Positions 35,817 through 44,273 of a DNA stretch of 64,000 bases are shown piece after piece. The notes below the pieces were generated by a model that did not search any database, was not told the DNA's origin, and was given only the letters and a program-made list of their open reading frames with translations. Each line of letters begins with the position of its first letter. The stretch's first letter is position 1. Location of the stretch: assembly GCF_012935715.1 (NCBI RefSeq), contig NZ_CP052860.1:1922001-1986000 (forward strand). The letters are read 5' to 3'. A program made the position numbers and the translations under genes. Origin of the DNA: Pseudomonas sp. ADAK13 (GTDB taxonomy: Bacteria > Pseudomonadota > Gammaproteobacteria > Pseudomonadales > Pseudomonadaceae).

Positions 35817-36296
35817 ATGAAGTTCTCCTCGATTCTCTTGTTGTCCCTTGGCCTGGTCAGTGGCGCAGCCATGGCCGGTGGCACCACCGAAGCCGGTGTG
35901 GGCGGCGCATTGGGCGGGGTTTTAGGTTCGGTCGTAGGTCAGCAGTTGGGCGGTAACACCGGTTCGGCCATCGGTGCAGCCCTGGGCGGCGCCGGCGGCA
36001 GTGCGGTCGGCGCAGACAAGCGCAGCCGTGGCGAAGCGGCCATTGGCGGCGCATTGGGCGCGGCCGGCGGCAACGTGGTGGGCCGCAGTGTCGGCGGCAG
36101 CACCGGCAGCCTGATCGGCGCAGCAGCCGGCGGTGGCGCCGGTGGCGCGCTGGGCAACTACATGGGCAACAAGAGCGATGACGACGACCGTCGTTACCGC
36201 GGGCGCGACGACCGCCGTTATGACCGCGATGACCATCGCGGGCGCGGGCATGCTTATGGGCATCGCAAGAACAAGCATCACTATCGCCACCGCTAA
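35817..36296 (+). CDS. Exported glycine-zipper protein
   Basis: A 159-residue protein with a signal peptide (MKFSSILLLSLGLVSGAAMA). Residues about 21-122 are an extended Gly/Ala zipper with repeats such as GGALGGVLGSVVGQQLGG and GAALGGAGGSAVGADKRSRG, typical of membrane-inserting outer-membrane or stress proteins. A highly charged Asp/Arg/His tail follows (DDDDRRYRGRDDRRYDRDD, HHYRHR). There is no lipobox Cys. The tail could bind metal or nucleic acid or LPS; this is speculation. It is monocistronic. Confidence 0.82.
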   Translation: MKFSSILLLSLGLVSGAAMAGGTTEAGVGGALGGVLGSVVGQQLGGNTGSAIGAALGGAGGSAVGADKRSRGEAAIGGALGAAGGNVVGRSVGGSTGSLIGAAAGGGAGGALGNYMGNKSDDDDRRYRGRDDRRYDRDDHRGRGHAYGHRKNKHHYRHR

Positions 36297-36332
36297 GACT
36301 GGAAATACCTTCCGGAAAACGCAGCAAAATAG

Positions 36333-36420
36333 TGTGGGAGCTGGCTAGCCTGCGATGCAGTCGCCTCGGTGTATCAGCCAAATCGCGGCGATGCTATCGC
36401 AGGCAAGCCAGCTCCCACAT
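36333..36420. repeat. REPIN
   Basis: GTGTGGGAGCTGGCTAGCCT and CTATCGCAGGCAAGCCAGCT continuing CCCACA form the two arms. The left arm has a T-to-A change that breaks one base pair. Confidence 0.85.
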
Positions 36421-36428
36421 AAGCGGCG

Positions 36429-36860
36429 TTAAGCCACCAAGCGCTGCAAGGCACCTCGCAGCGCTTCTGGAATCGACACCGGCTGGTTCGACGCCCGATC
36501 CACGAACACATGCACAAACCTCCCCGCAGCACAGGCGTCCTCTTCGCCAGCCTTGAACACCGCCAGCTCATACTGCACCGAACTGTTGCCCAACTTGCCC
36601 ACCCGCAGGCCGATCTCGATGCGGTCCGGAAAGGCAATCGACGCGAAGTAATCGCACGCCGAACTCACCACAAAACCTACCACCTCGCCGTCATGAATAT
36701 CCAATCCGCCCTCCTCGATCAGGTAGGTATTTACCGCCGTGTCGAAGAAGCTGTAGTAGGTGACGTTATTCACATGGCCATACACATCGTTGTCATGCCA
36801 GCGCGTGATGATCGGCTGGAAGTGACGGTAGTCGGCGCGCTGCGGCATTGAGTCAGACAT
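36429..36860 (-). CDS. Acyl-CoA thioesterase (4HBT, YbgC-like)
   Basis: A 143-residue hotdog-fold thioesterase. The active-site region is TRWHDNDVYGHVNNVTYYSF, with Asp and the HVNN motif of the 4-hydroxybenzoyl-CoA thioesterase family. The C-terminal half has QYELAVFKAGEEDACAAGRF. The ATG at 36860 is taken as start; an in-frame TTG lies 6 bases upstream. It follows recQ in the same direction (23 bases apart) and may be cotranscribed. Confidence 0.88.
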   Translation of the reverse strand: MSDSMPQRADYRHFQPIITRWHDNDVYGHVNNVTYYSFFDTAVNTYLIEEGGLDIHDGEVVGFVVSSACDYFASIAFPDRIEIGLRVGKLGNSSVQYELAVFKAGEEDACAAGRFVHVFVDRASNQPVSIPEALRGALQRLVA

Positions 36861-36883
36861 GGGCAAGTCTCGGGTCAGTGAAT

Positions 36884-38821
36884 TTACAGGTCGTTCAAAT
36901 GAGCTTCAGCCCATTCCCGCACTTCGGCGTAGGGATATTCCTCAAGCGCAGCGAAGCCTGGAATGCTCTTCGCCTTGAGCTTGGTAAACAACGGCACGCT
37001 GATCCCGGCCAGGAACCGCGTCAAGCGCTCAGCGCCCGGCAAGTGGCCGTTGTACTCATGATGCCTGTGGATAAATTCACCGCACAGCGACTGGAAGTTT
37101 TTATCCACAAGCGGCGGCAAGCTCGGCGGCGCTGGCAAGTGTGCAACGTTACCGTGGCACACCGAACAATGCCCGCATTGCCGGGGCGCGTTTTCGTCGC
37201 CGAAATAGTGCGCCAGGCGGTAACCCAGGCACTCCTCTGTGGCGAACAGATCCAGCATGGCGTGAATCCGCGCCACCTCTGTCACCTCGTGCTGCTTGAA
37301 GCCTGTGTATAACTCCGTGCTCAGCGCGTGTGGATCGAAGTCGGTATTCAGCAGGCCGTAAACCTCGGTCATCTGCTTGCTTTCCATCTCGATCAGGCCC
37401 TGTTCCTGGAAGTAATCCAGAGCCTTTACCACCCGATTGCGCTCGGCCTGATGCTGCTGATAAAGCGCGTCGAAATCCACCGTCGCCCAGGTTTTTGCCC
37501 GTTTGCAGACCTGGATAATTGCCGCGACAAACTGCTGCCGCTCGCCGGAAAAACGTGCCAGCAGTGCTTCAGGCTCAATCAGGTACTTGAAGCGGTATTC
37601 GGCGTAAAACGCGTAGCGCGGCGCGATCACGCCCTTGAGCTCAAGCTGCACCAGCAAGGTCTTCAGCGGCAGCTCGCGGATGTTGCTGTGGTCCGAAAGA
37701 GAGCGGAGTAGAAACTCCCACTGCCCTTCAGCACGGGCCGCCTGTATCTCCTCAAGGACGCGGCGAATGCCTTCCTGCTCCGGCGTGTCGCCGTACACAA
37801 AGTTCTCCAGGATATTGAGGCTGTCACGGTTAGCCAAGACCAGACAATCTGACGGCTGCCCATCACGTCCGGCACGACCGATTTCCTGGCTGTAATTCTC
37901 GATGGATTTAGGCAGGTCGAAGTGCACCACGTTGCGAATGTCGCTTTTGTCGATGCCCATGCCAAAGGCAATCGTGGCGACAATGCAATTGGACTGGCCG
38001 CCCATGAATCGCCGCTGAATGCCCTCACGCTTATCGTTGGGCAACCCTGCGTGGTAAGCCTCGGCCTGGATACCGTTGCGATTCAAATGCTCGGCAATCT
38101 GTTCGGCGGTTTTCTGCAGGGTGACGTAGACGATACTCGGCTGATTGGCCCGCTCTTTCATCCAGGCCACCAGGCGTCGACGCTTGTCCTGGCCGGCGAC
38201 GGGCTCAACGAGCAGGTTGAGATTGGCGCGGTAAAAGCCCGTGGTGATCACATCGTCCGGCGCAATGGCGAACTTGGCCTGCATGTCGGCGATCACCTTG
38301 GGCGTGGCCGTAGCGGTCAACAGCAGCGCCTGGGGGATGCGGAACTGGCGTTGGTAGTCCGGCAGCTTCAGGTAATCCGGGCGAAAGTTGTGGCCCCATT
38401 CGGAAATACAGTGAGCCTCGTCCACCACCAGCAGCGAGATCGGCACGCTTTGCAGGAAATTGCGAAAGCGCTCGTTCTTCAAGCGCTCCACGGAAACCAT
38501 CAGGATCTTCAGCTCTCCCGAACGCGCCCGGGCCATGACGTCATTGGCGTCATCCCGGCTCTGGGCCGAATCGATGCTGCCAGCGGAAATACCGTGGCGT
38601 TGCAAGAAACCCAACTGGTCCTGCATCAACGCCAGCAACGGCGACACCACCAGCGTCAGATGCGGCAGCAACACAGCGGAAAGTTGATAGCACAGGGACT
38701 TGCCGGAACCGGTGGGGAAAATCGCCGCCGCCGAACGGCCGGCCAGCACGGCGCTGATCGCCGCCTCCTGGCCCAAACGAAACTGTGGATAACCAAAGAC
38801 CTGTTGGAGGGTGTTGTGCAT
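36884..38821 (-). CDS. RecQ-family ATP-dependent DNA helicase
   Basis: A 645-residue 3'-5' helicase-like protein. Walker A is FPTGSGKS (35-42), the DEAH box VVDEAHCISEWGHNFRPDY (about 132-150), and motif VI ENYSQEIGRAGRDGQPS. The zinc-binding region has ECLGYRLAHYFGD and CGHCSVC, like the RecQ-Ct domain, but I see no HRDC domain. The C-terminal 150 residues (VDKNFQSLCGEF, FTKLKAKSIPGFAALE) differ from RecQ proper. It is probably a second RecQ-like helicase alongside the housekeeping recQ, so no symbol is given. Confidence 0.88.
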   Translation of the reverse strand: MHNTLQQVFGYPQFRLGQEAAISAVLAGRSAAAIFPTGSGKSLCYQLSAVLLPHLTLVVSPLLALMQDQLGFLQRHGISAGSIDSAQSRDDANDVMARARSGELKILMVSVERLKNERFRNFLQSVPISLLVVDEAHCISEWGHNFRPDYLKLPDYQRQFRIPQALLLTATATPKVIADMQAKFAIAPDDVITTGFYRANLNLLVEPVAGQDKRRRLVAWMKERANQPSIVYVTLQKTAEQIAEHLNRNGIQAEAYHAGLPNDKREGIQRRFMGGQSNCIVATIAFGMGIDKSDIRNVVHFDLPKSIENYSQEIGRAGRDGQPSDCLVLANRDSLNILENFVYGDTPEQEGIRRVLEEIQAARAEGQWEFLLRSLSDHSNIRELPLKTLLVQLELKGVIAPRYAFYAEYRFKYLIEPEALLARFSGERQQFVAAIIQVCKRAKTWATVDFDALYQQHQAERNRVVKALDYFQEQGLIEMESKQMTEVYGLLNTDFDPHALSTELYTGFKQHEVTEVARIHAMLDLFATEECLGYRLAHYFGDENAPRQCGHCSVCHGNVAHLPAPPSLPPLVDKNFQSLCGEFIHRHHEYNGHLPGAERLTRFLAGISVPLFTKLKAKSIPGFAALEEYPYAEVREWAEAHLNDL

Positions 38822-39030
38822 AAGCTGTCACTCCATTGACCGCTGAACGAGCCCAAAACATAGACCAGCGCATTCAGCGAATCGAGAAAGGTCGCAAGTT
38901 AAAAAGAGTCAGGATGATACACAGCCTGGGCAATGGAGTAGGCACCAGTAGGAAACGTTCCAACCTCGCGCAGGACGCATCTCGAAACCCATTGCGCTAC
39001 AATCAAGCTTCGCACCGAGAGGACGCTGTC

Positions 39031-39201
39031 ATGGCCGAACTGACGTTTGAGCAAAAGCAGGATCACTACAACAAGATCCGCCGATCCAACTACCTGGCCA
39101 GCCTGCGCCTGGAAGGGTTCGACACCCAGCCCGCCGACGTCGACAAGCCCCTGCCGGCCCGCGAAGCCGTCCTCGCCAAGTACCGCAACACTCCACGCTG
39201 A
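39031..39201 (+). CDS. yhfG: YhfG-type antitoxin of Fic
   Basis: A 56-residue protein, MAELTFEQKQDHYNKIRRSN onward. It matches the YhfG family, which binds and inhibits Fic. The inhibitory motif (S/T)xxxE(G/N) is present as Ser24-Leu-Arg-Leu-Glu28-Gly29. GAGAGGA precedes the ATG, and a TACAAT hexamer at 38998-39003 may be its -10 element. The stop and the fic start share one base (TGATG), giving translational coupling. Confidence 0.87.
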   Translation: MAELTFEQKQDHYNKIRRSNYLASLRLEGFDTQPADVDKPLPAREAVLAKYRNTPR

Positions 39202-39794
39202 TGCTCGACAAATACGGCGTGGGCCAGGACCCGTACTGCTACCCCGGTAGCAGCGTCCTGCGTAACCGCCTGGATTTGTTCGACGAAGAGCGCCTGCACC
39301 AGGCCGAGCGGGAACTGTCTGAAATTGCCGTAGGCAGCCTGCCACTGTTTCCCCCGCCCTACGACCTTGAACGCCTGCAACACATCCACCGCACCCTGTT
39401 CGGAGACATCTACGACTGGGCCGGCGAACTGCGTACGGTCAACATCCAGAAAGGCGACACCCTGTTCTGCACACCAGAGCGTATCCCGCCCGAAGCCGCA
39501 AAGATCATCCAGCACATGGCGCAGGCCAACTGGTTTGTCGGCGTTACCCAGGCCGAGTTGGTAACCCAGATCGCCGAGGCTTATGGCGACCTCAACGTGA
39601 TACACCCGTTTCGCGAAGGGAACGGCCGGGCGCAGCGGATTCTGTTCGAGCAGATCATCGTGAATGCCGGGTTTTCAGTGAACTGGTGGCTGGTGAAGAA
39701 CGCAGCGTGGATACCGGCGAACATCGATGCAGTGGCGTGTGATTACCGGGGGTTGGAGGCGATTTTTGAGCGGTGCATCAGCACCCCGCGCTAG
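39201..39794 (+). CDS. fic: Fic-domain AMP transferase toxin
   Basis: A 197-residue Fic protein that transfers AMP from ATP to target proteins. The catalytic motif HPFREGNGRAQR is at residues 135-146, intact with its His, and the flap region is VNIQKGDTLFCTPERI. No inhibitory alpha-helix is found in the protein itself, so it is class I and depends on the separate YhfG protein. Length and order match the E. coli yhfG-fic pair. Targets are unknown; Fic toxins of this class often modify gyrase and topoisomerase IV. Confidence 0.92.
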   Translation: MLDKYGVGQDPYCYPGSSVLRNRLDLFDEERLHQAERELSEIAVGSLPLFPPPYDLERLQHIHRTLFGDIYDWAGELRTVNIQKGDTLFCTPERIPPEAAKIIQHMAQANWFVGVTQAELVTQIAEAYGDLNVIHPFREGNGRAQRILFEQIIVNAGFSVNWWLVKNAAWIPANIDAVACDYRGLEAIFERCISTPR

Positions 39795-39865
39795 CCCTGA
39801 TCGTTAAAGCTGGTAACGATCTGTTTATTGCTCTCGCCCCGCACTCCCGCCAAGGTTCGCCCCGT

Positions 39866-40097
39866 CGTTGCAAATTCAGCGACCGGGTTTGGTCACTCGA
39901 AAACAGCACACATAAGTGCCATCACTTGTCTGGCGGACGTCTATCGTCTTCTCAGCGCAATGTTATGGCGGCTGTGTGTGGGACGTCCTCGGACGTGCCG
40001 GATTGCTGTTTCCGGTTGGCCAACCTGCGCACAGTCCGCCACCCATCGTTTGGCCACGGTGATGATGGTTACTTAACAGCAAACCGAGTACCTTCAA
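39866..40097 (+). promoter_or_regulatory. Structured leader RNA, copy B
   Basis: Second copy of the leader seen at 6381-6616. Shared elements are CAAATTCAGCGACCGGG (39871-39887) and a stem GGCGGCTGTGTGT (39967-39979) with GCGCACAG-T-CCGCC (40027-40040). Inside lie a hairpin ACGUC-CUCG-GACGU (39983-39996) and a CCGG/CCGG pairing. TTGGCCAA-type element 2 (40014-40023) can pair with TTTGGTCA (39888-39895) or TTTGGCCA (40049-40056). All five pairs of the inner hairpin differ from copy A yet still pair. Confidence 0.7.
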
Positions 40098-40427
40098 ATG
40101 CAAACACCTGAAGCGATAAACCGCTACCTTCCACTTGGCACCAACTTCACCGATACCCACCCCCTGCTCATCGACACCGAAGCCGCCGCCGAAGATATCC
40201 AGTCCGCAGCCCACCAACGCATCCGCGCTGCAGCCGATCTGCTCGAAACCTTCTCCTGCCTGACCTTCGAACAGGCCGACCTCAAAGACATTTCCCACAT
40301 CACCAACGCCTTGTACCTGCTCGTCCAAGACGGTTGCGACCTGCTGGAAGCCGCCCAAACCGGCATGATGCAACTCACCACCACCGACGCCGTAAAGCGA
40401 ACGCCATCTGAGCAGTCGCAGAGCTAA
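40098..40427 (+). CDS. DUF6124-type small protein
   Basis: A 109-residue soluble helical protein of a Pseudomonas family of unknown function. MQTPEAINRYLPLGTNFTDT is followed by three helices (AAEDIQSAAHQRIRAAADLL, DISHITNALYLLVQDGCDLL). Its layout resembles the DUF3077-type protein at 6617-6898, with a helix rich in small residues and a C-terminal helix ending D..LLE. Both follow the same leader type, so they may be distant paralogues under common RNA control. It is monocistronic and followed by a REPIN. Confidence 0.7.
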   Translation: MQTPEAINRYLPLGTNFTDTHPLLIDTEAAAEDIQSAAHQRIRAAADLLETFSCLTFEQADLKDISHITNALYLLVQDGCDLLEAAQTGMMQLTTTDAVKRTPSEQSQS

Positions 40428-40430
40428 AAA

Positions 40431-40519
40431 TGTGGGAGCTGGCTTGCCCGCGATAGCAGAGTGTCAGACAACACTTCTACCACTGACACACCGCCATCGC
40501 GGGCAAGCCCGGCCTCCAC
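40431..40519. repeat. REPIN
   Basis: TGTGGGAGCTGGCTTGCCCG continuing CGATAGC pairs with CCATCGCGGGCAAGCCCGGC continuing CTCCACTTTTG. The arms are slightly diverged. Confidence 0.83.
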
Positions 40520-40892
40520 TTTTGATTCAGTCGCCTGCGAAGTATCAATCCACTGCAAATCCAGGATAAGGCCGTAAGAAAACGCCGAGCGCCATGCCAT
40601 ATCCTTCCCAAACTGCTTGCCGCACCAGCCAATCCCTCTACAGAACTCACCGCAGCCTGACCGAAACTAGCGCTCCGTCATCTACTCGGCAAAAACCCCG
40701 TGAACCTCGAAAGGACTCAATACATCGGCCACTATGGCATCGCGTTCACCGTGATCCGATTTACCGTAACACCCCATAACAGACACAAACTCGCCACTCT
40801 GTGCCTGATTAGCGCGCAAGTCTCTGCTGACGCTCAAGCTAAAAGCGGAATCGGCCCTCAATGCTCTACGTCCTCAATGCACGTGTACTCAA
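40520..40892. other. Intergenic region without supported gene
   Basis: Short open frames exist (40594-40779, 40700-40903), but they have no ribosome binding site of note, no family resemblance and a Ser/Arg/Thr-rich composition. I see only the likely promoter region of the following membrane protein gene. Confidence 0.4.
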
Positions 40893-41534
40893 ATGAGTCA
40901 TAGTCAGATGCTCTACTTACAAGCAGCGTGCTTTTTCGCCGCTTACCTGCTGCTGCACTACCAAATCACCGACGCCACAATCAGAACGCGATTTGCCCTC
41001 ACCTTTCTAACGACGGGGCTAATCCTGACTTTCTGGCTACTCTACGTGGCCATCATTCTCAGCATTCAACTCCTCCCTATCGCCCTGTTCTTGATAGGCT
41101 TGGCACTGTTCATCACACGAAATAAATTTCGCCGGAAACGTAACCGCCCTCCTCACCCACTCCAGCGTGCCCCCACCATGAACCTGGCCCCCCACTTCCC
41201 CGAAGACCCCGCCATGCAGCAACTCCTGCAACTGCTGCACGACGAAATCGGCTTGCCCAAACACAAAACCATCCGCCTCGAAACCTCAATCAACTTCGAC
41301 CTCGCCTGCAACGGCAGCGAAGCCAAACAACTCATGGAAACGCTGGAACAAGACTTCGCCGTCGACTTGAACGACTACGACGCTTATCGTTACTTCCAGC
41401 CTCCGGTCTTCGATGTGTTCCTGAAACGCCGAGCCAAAGGTCGCGGCGATAAAATCCCGCTGACCATCGGCATGCTCTACCTGGCTATCAAGACTCAGCG
41501 CTGGGACACCCAAACCCTGGAAAATCTCAGCTGA
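40893..41534 (+). CDS. Membrane-anchored DUF1493-like protein
   Basis: A 213-residue protein. Residues about 8-75 form two or three hydrophobic segments (LQAACFFAAYLLLHYQI, FALTFLTTGLILTFWLLYVA, LPIALFLIGLALFITRN) followed by a basic stretch KFRRKRNR. The soluble part (about 100-213) matches the DUF1493 pattern, an acyl-carrier-like fold: LLQLLHDEIGLPKHKTIRLE, MLETLEQDF-type helix, DLNDYDAYRYF. The characteristic Ser of true acyl carriers is not evident. A membrane-fused form is less usual than the soluble one. An internal Met at the DUF1493 start could give a soluble product. Function unknown. Confidence 0.6.
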   Translation: MSHSQMLYLQAACFFAAYLLLHYQITDATIRTRFALTFLTTGLILTFWLLYVAIILSIQLLPIALFLIGLALFITRNKFRRKRNRPPHPLQRAPTMNLAPHFPEDPAMQQLLQLLHDEIGLPKHKTIRLETSINFDLACNGSEAKQLMETLEQDFAVDLNDYDAYRYFQPPVFDVFLKRRAKGRGDKIPLTIGMLYLAIKTQRWDTQTLENLS

Positions 41535-41535
41535 A

Positions 41536-41575
41536 CTGTAGGAGCCGGGCTTGCCCGCGACGAGGCCGGCAGAGT
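41536..41575. repeat. Single REP element
   Basis: TGTAGGAGCCGGGCTTGCCC continuing GCGA is one arm of the REP family without a nearby partner. Confidence 0.65.
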
Positions 41576-41631
41576 CAATACACCTATAAGCCGATACACC
41601 GCAGCCCTCAAAAAAATAACAAGGACCTTAC

Positions 41632-42495
41632 ATGGACGTACTAATGGGCCTGCTGGCCGCCCTGCTCTGGGGCGGCACGGACTTCCTTGTGGGCCTCAAT
41701 GCCCGAGCCGTCGGCGTAAAACGCGCGGTGTACTTCGGCCAGGCCTTGGGCTTCCTGATCATGACCCTGCTGCTGGTCATATTCCCGACCTTCCTCATCA
41801 AATCCCTCGCAGCGCCTTTGAGTGTGTGGCTCCTGGGCGCCGCAGCAGCCCTGCTGACCGTCTCAGGCGCCCTTGCGCTGTCCAAGGCCTTCTCGCTGGG
41901 CAAAGCGGCCATTGTCGCGCCGCTGGTGACGTCCTACGGTGTCGTGACTACTTTGCTGTCATGGGCCAGCGGCGAACACATCAGCCTGATCCAACTCGGC
42001 TGCATCGCCCTCTGCGTCATTGGCGTGATCCTGTCCAGCATTCACAAGGACAATGGCGTCCCTCACAACAGCTCCAGCCGCTCGATTGCCTACGCGATGC
42101 TCGCAGCGTTGCTCTACGGCACAAGCTTTTGGGTACAAGGCCGCTACACCCTGCCGACGCTTGGCCCGGTCACGATGCTTTGGCTTGGCTATCTGTTAGG
42201 CCTGTGCGTGCTGGTGTTGATGGTGCTCAACATCAAAGACGGCCTGAAAATCCCGCCGCTGAAAAACTGCGCAACGCTGACCGGCGCGAGCCTGATGAAC
42301 CTTGGCGGGTTCTCGGCATTCTCCTGGGGCGCCATGGCCGGCTCGGTTTCCGTGGTGACGGTGATCAGTACCTTATCGGGCGGGATCGCGGCGATTCTGG
42401 GGTTTGTGTTTTTCAAGGAGCGACTGTCAGCGGTACAAGTAACCGGGGTCGTATTGGTACTGGTCGGCGCTGTGGTTTTGCACCTCGTCGACTGA
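41632..42495 (+). CDS. EamA/DMT-superfamily transporter
   Basis: A 287-residue inner membrane protein with about ten transmembrane segments arranged as two EamA repeats (1-140 and 150-287). Typical segments are MGLLAALLWGGTDFLVGLNA at the start and ILGFVFFKERLSAVQVTGVV at the end, where the FKERL motif is characteristic. It would export or exchange a small metabolite of unknown identity. It is monocistronic with a terminator shared with pckA. Confidence 0.88.
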   Translation: MDVLMGLLAALLWGGTDFLVGLNARAVGVKRAVYFGQALGFLIMTLLLVIFPTFLIKSLAAPLSVWLLGAAAALLTVSGALALSKAFSLGKAAIVAPLVTSYGVVTTLLSWASGEHISLIQLGCIALCVIGVILSSIHKDNGVPHNSSSRSIAYAMLAALLYGTSFWVQGRYTLPTLGPVTMLWLGYLLGLCVLVLMVLNIKDGLKIPPLKNCATLTGASLMNLGGFSAFSWGAMAGSVSVVTVISTLSGGIAAILGFVFFKERLSAVQVTGVVLVLVGAVVLHLVD

Positions 42496-42507
42496 CCCTT
42501 CACCCAC

Positions 42508-42537
42508 AAAAAAGCCGCCCACAAGGGGCGGCTTTTT
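42508..42537. terminator. Bidirectional terminator
   Basis: AAAAAAGCCGCCC ACAA GGGGCGGCTTTTT lies between the convergent transporter and pckA genes. Confidence 0.92.
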
Positions 42538-42552
42538 CACAACGGCCGAATC

Positions 42553-44094
42553 TTACAACTTCGGACCCGCAGCCTTGATCGCATCGCTCACTTCAAACTT
42601 CTTGAAGTTCTCGATGAACAGGCCCGCCAGCGCTTTCGCGGCTTCGTCGTAAGCAGCCTTGTCAGCCCAGGTGTTACGTGGGTTCAACAGGCCAGTCTCG
42701 ACGCCCGGTACTGCCAACGGCACGTCCAGGTTGATGGTGTCCAGGTGCTCGGTTTCGGCACCGATCAACGCGCCGCTCTGGATCGCTGCAATCACGCCAC
42801 GGGTGGTCGGGATGTTGAAGCGCTTGCCAACGCCGTAGCCGCCGCCGGTCCAGCCGGTGTTGACCAGGTAGACCTTGGAGCCGAAGCCGCGCACGCGCTT
42901 GATCAGCAGTTCTGCGTATTCACCGGCCGGGCGCGGGAAGAATGGCGCGCCGAAGCAGGTGGAGAAGGTCGACTTGATGCCGCCGCCCGAGCCCATTTCG
43001 GTCGAGCCCACCAGTGCGGTGTAGCCGGACAGGAAGTGGTAGGCCGCTTGTTCTTCGCTGAGGATCGACACGGGCGGCAGTACGCCGGTCAGGTCGCAGG
43101 TCAGGAAGATCACAGCGTTTGGCTCGCCACCGAGGTTTTTCTCGGAACGCTTGGCCACGTGCTCCAGCGGGTAGGCGGCGCGGCTGTTCTGGGTCAGGCT
43201 GACGTTGGTGTAGTCGGCGTGCTTGGCATCGTCCATCACCACGTTTTCGAGCACGGTGCCGTGCTTGATGGCTTTCCAGATAACCGGCTCGTTCTTCTCG
43301 GACAGGTCGATGCACTTGGCATAGCAACCGCCTTCGATGTTGAACACCACGCCCTCGCCCCAACCGTGTTCGTCGTCACCGATCAGGTAACGGCTTTCGT
43401 CGGCGGACAGGGTGGTTTTGCCGGTGCCCGACAGGCCGAAGAACAGGGTCACGTCGCCAGCTTCGCCGATGTTGGCGGCGCAGTGCATTGGCAGTACGTC
43501 GGAAGCCGGCAGCAGGAAGTTCTGCACCGAGAACATGGCTTTTTTCATTTCACCGGCGTAACGCATGCCGGCGATCAGGACTTTTTTCTGGGCGAAATTG
43601 AGGATCACGCAACCGTCGGAGTTGGTGCCGTCACGCTCTGGCACGCATTCGAAGTTGGCCACGTTGAGCACTTGCCACTCTTCACGACCGGCCGGGTTGT
43701 ACTGGGCAGGGTTGATGAACAGGCAACGACCGAACAGGTTCTGCCAGGCAGTCTGGGTGGTCATTTTCACGGCCAGGTAGTGGTCTTCTGCGGCCCCTAC
43801 GTGAACGTGGGAAACGAAATGCTCTTGCGCGTTGTTGAATGCCTCGACGCGAGCCCATAGGGCATCGAACTTGTCGGCCGGGAACTTGCGGTTGATCGGG
43901 CCCCAGGCGATGGCAGCCTGGGTGGAAGGCTCTTCAACGATGAAGCGGTCGACTGGCGAACGGCCGGTACGATGACCGGTTTCTACGACCAGCGCTCCAG
44001 TATCGGCAAGCACGCCTTCACCGCGCTGCAGGGCTTCTTTGACCAGATCGTCAACACTCAGGTCAGTGTATACGGCGTTATTGGCTTGCGTCAT
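42553..44094 (-). CDS. pckA: Phosphoenolpyruvate carboxykinase (ATP)
   Basis: A 513-residue gluconeogenic enzyme converting oxaloacetate and ATP to PEP, CO2 and ADP. The kinase-1a P-loop is [20 protein letters not shown], the metal-binding kinase-2 segment [20 protein letters not shown], and the oxaloacetate-binding Arg lies in [12 protein letters not shown]. Length fits the ATP-type family. A likely extended -10 promoter lies 87-95 bases upstream of its start. Confidence 0.97.
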   Translation of the reverse strand: MTQANNAVYTDLSVDDLVKEALQRGEGVLADTGALVVETGHRTGRSPVDRFIVEEPSTQAAIAWGPINRKFPADKFDALWARVEAFNNAQEHFVSHVHVGAAEDHYLAVKMTTQTAWQNLFGRCLFINPAQYNPAGREEWQVLNVANFECVPERDGTNSDGCVILNFAQKKVLIAGMRYAGEMKKAMFSVQNFLLPASDVLPMHCAANIGEAGDVTLFFGLSGTGKTTLSADESRYLIGDDEHGWGEGVVFNIEGGCYAKCIDLSEKNEPVIWKAIKHGTVLENVVMDDAKHADYTNVSLTQNSRAAYPLEHVAKRSEKNLGGEPNAVIFLTCDLTGVLPPVSILSEEQAAYHFLSGYTALVGSTEMGSGGGIKSTFSTCFGAPFFPRPAGEYAELLIKRVRGFGSKVYLVNTGWTGGGYGVGKRFNIPTTRGVIAAIQSGALIGAETEHLDTINLDVPLAVPGVETGLLNPRNTWADKAAYDEAAKALAGLFIENFKKFEVSDAIKAAGPKL

Positions 44095-44180
44095 GAGGTT
44101 CCCCGTCGGCCTATGGCCGAGTGCTCCAAACGTTTTGTAGTAGAAAGTTGCGCACTACTACCGCGAAAAAAGTGGGCCGG

Positions 44181-44189
44181 ATTATGCCA
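44181..44189 (-). promoter_or_regulatory. Extended -10 promoter element of pckA
   Basis: On the minus strand TGGCATAAT has the TGn extension plus a 5/6 match to TATAAT. No good -35 hexamer is seen, which is acceptable for extended -10 promoters. It would give a leader of about 80 bases. Confidence 0.45.
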
Positions 44190-44273
44190 GAAAAGCCCAA
44201 AAAGAGTAGGGCCCTCCGGTCAGAACGGCGGAAATCCGGCGTTTGTCAGGTGATTTACCTGTGCTTAAACGTT

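Noticed and set aside
40594..40903. Two short plus-strand frames before the DUF1493-like gene
   Set aside because: Low-complexity composition and no start signals.
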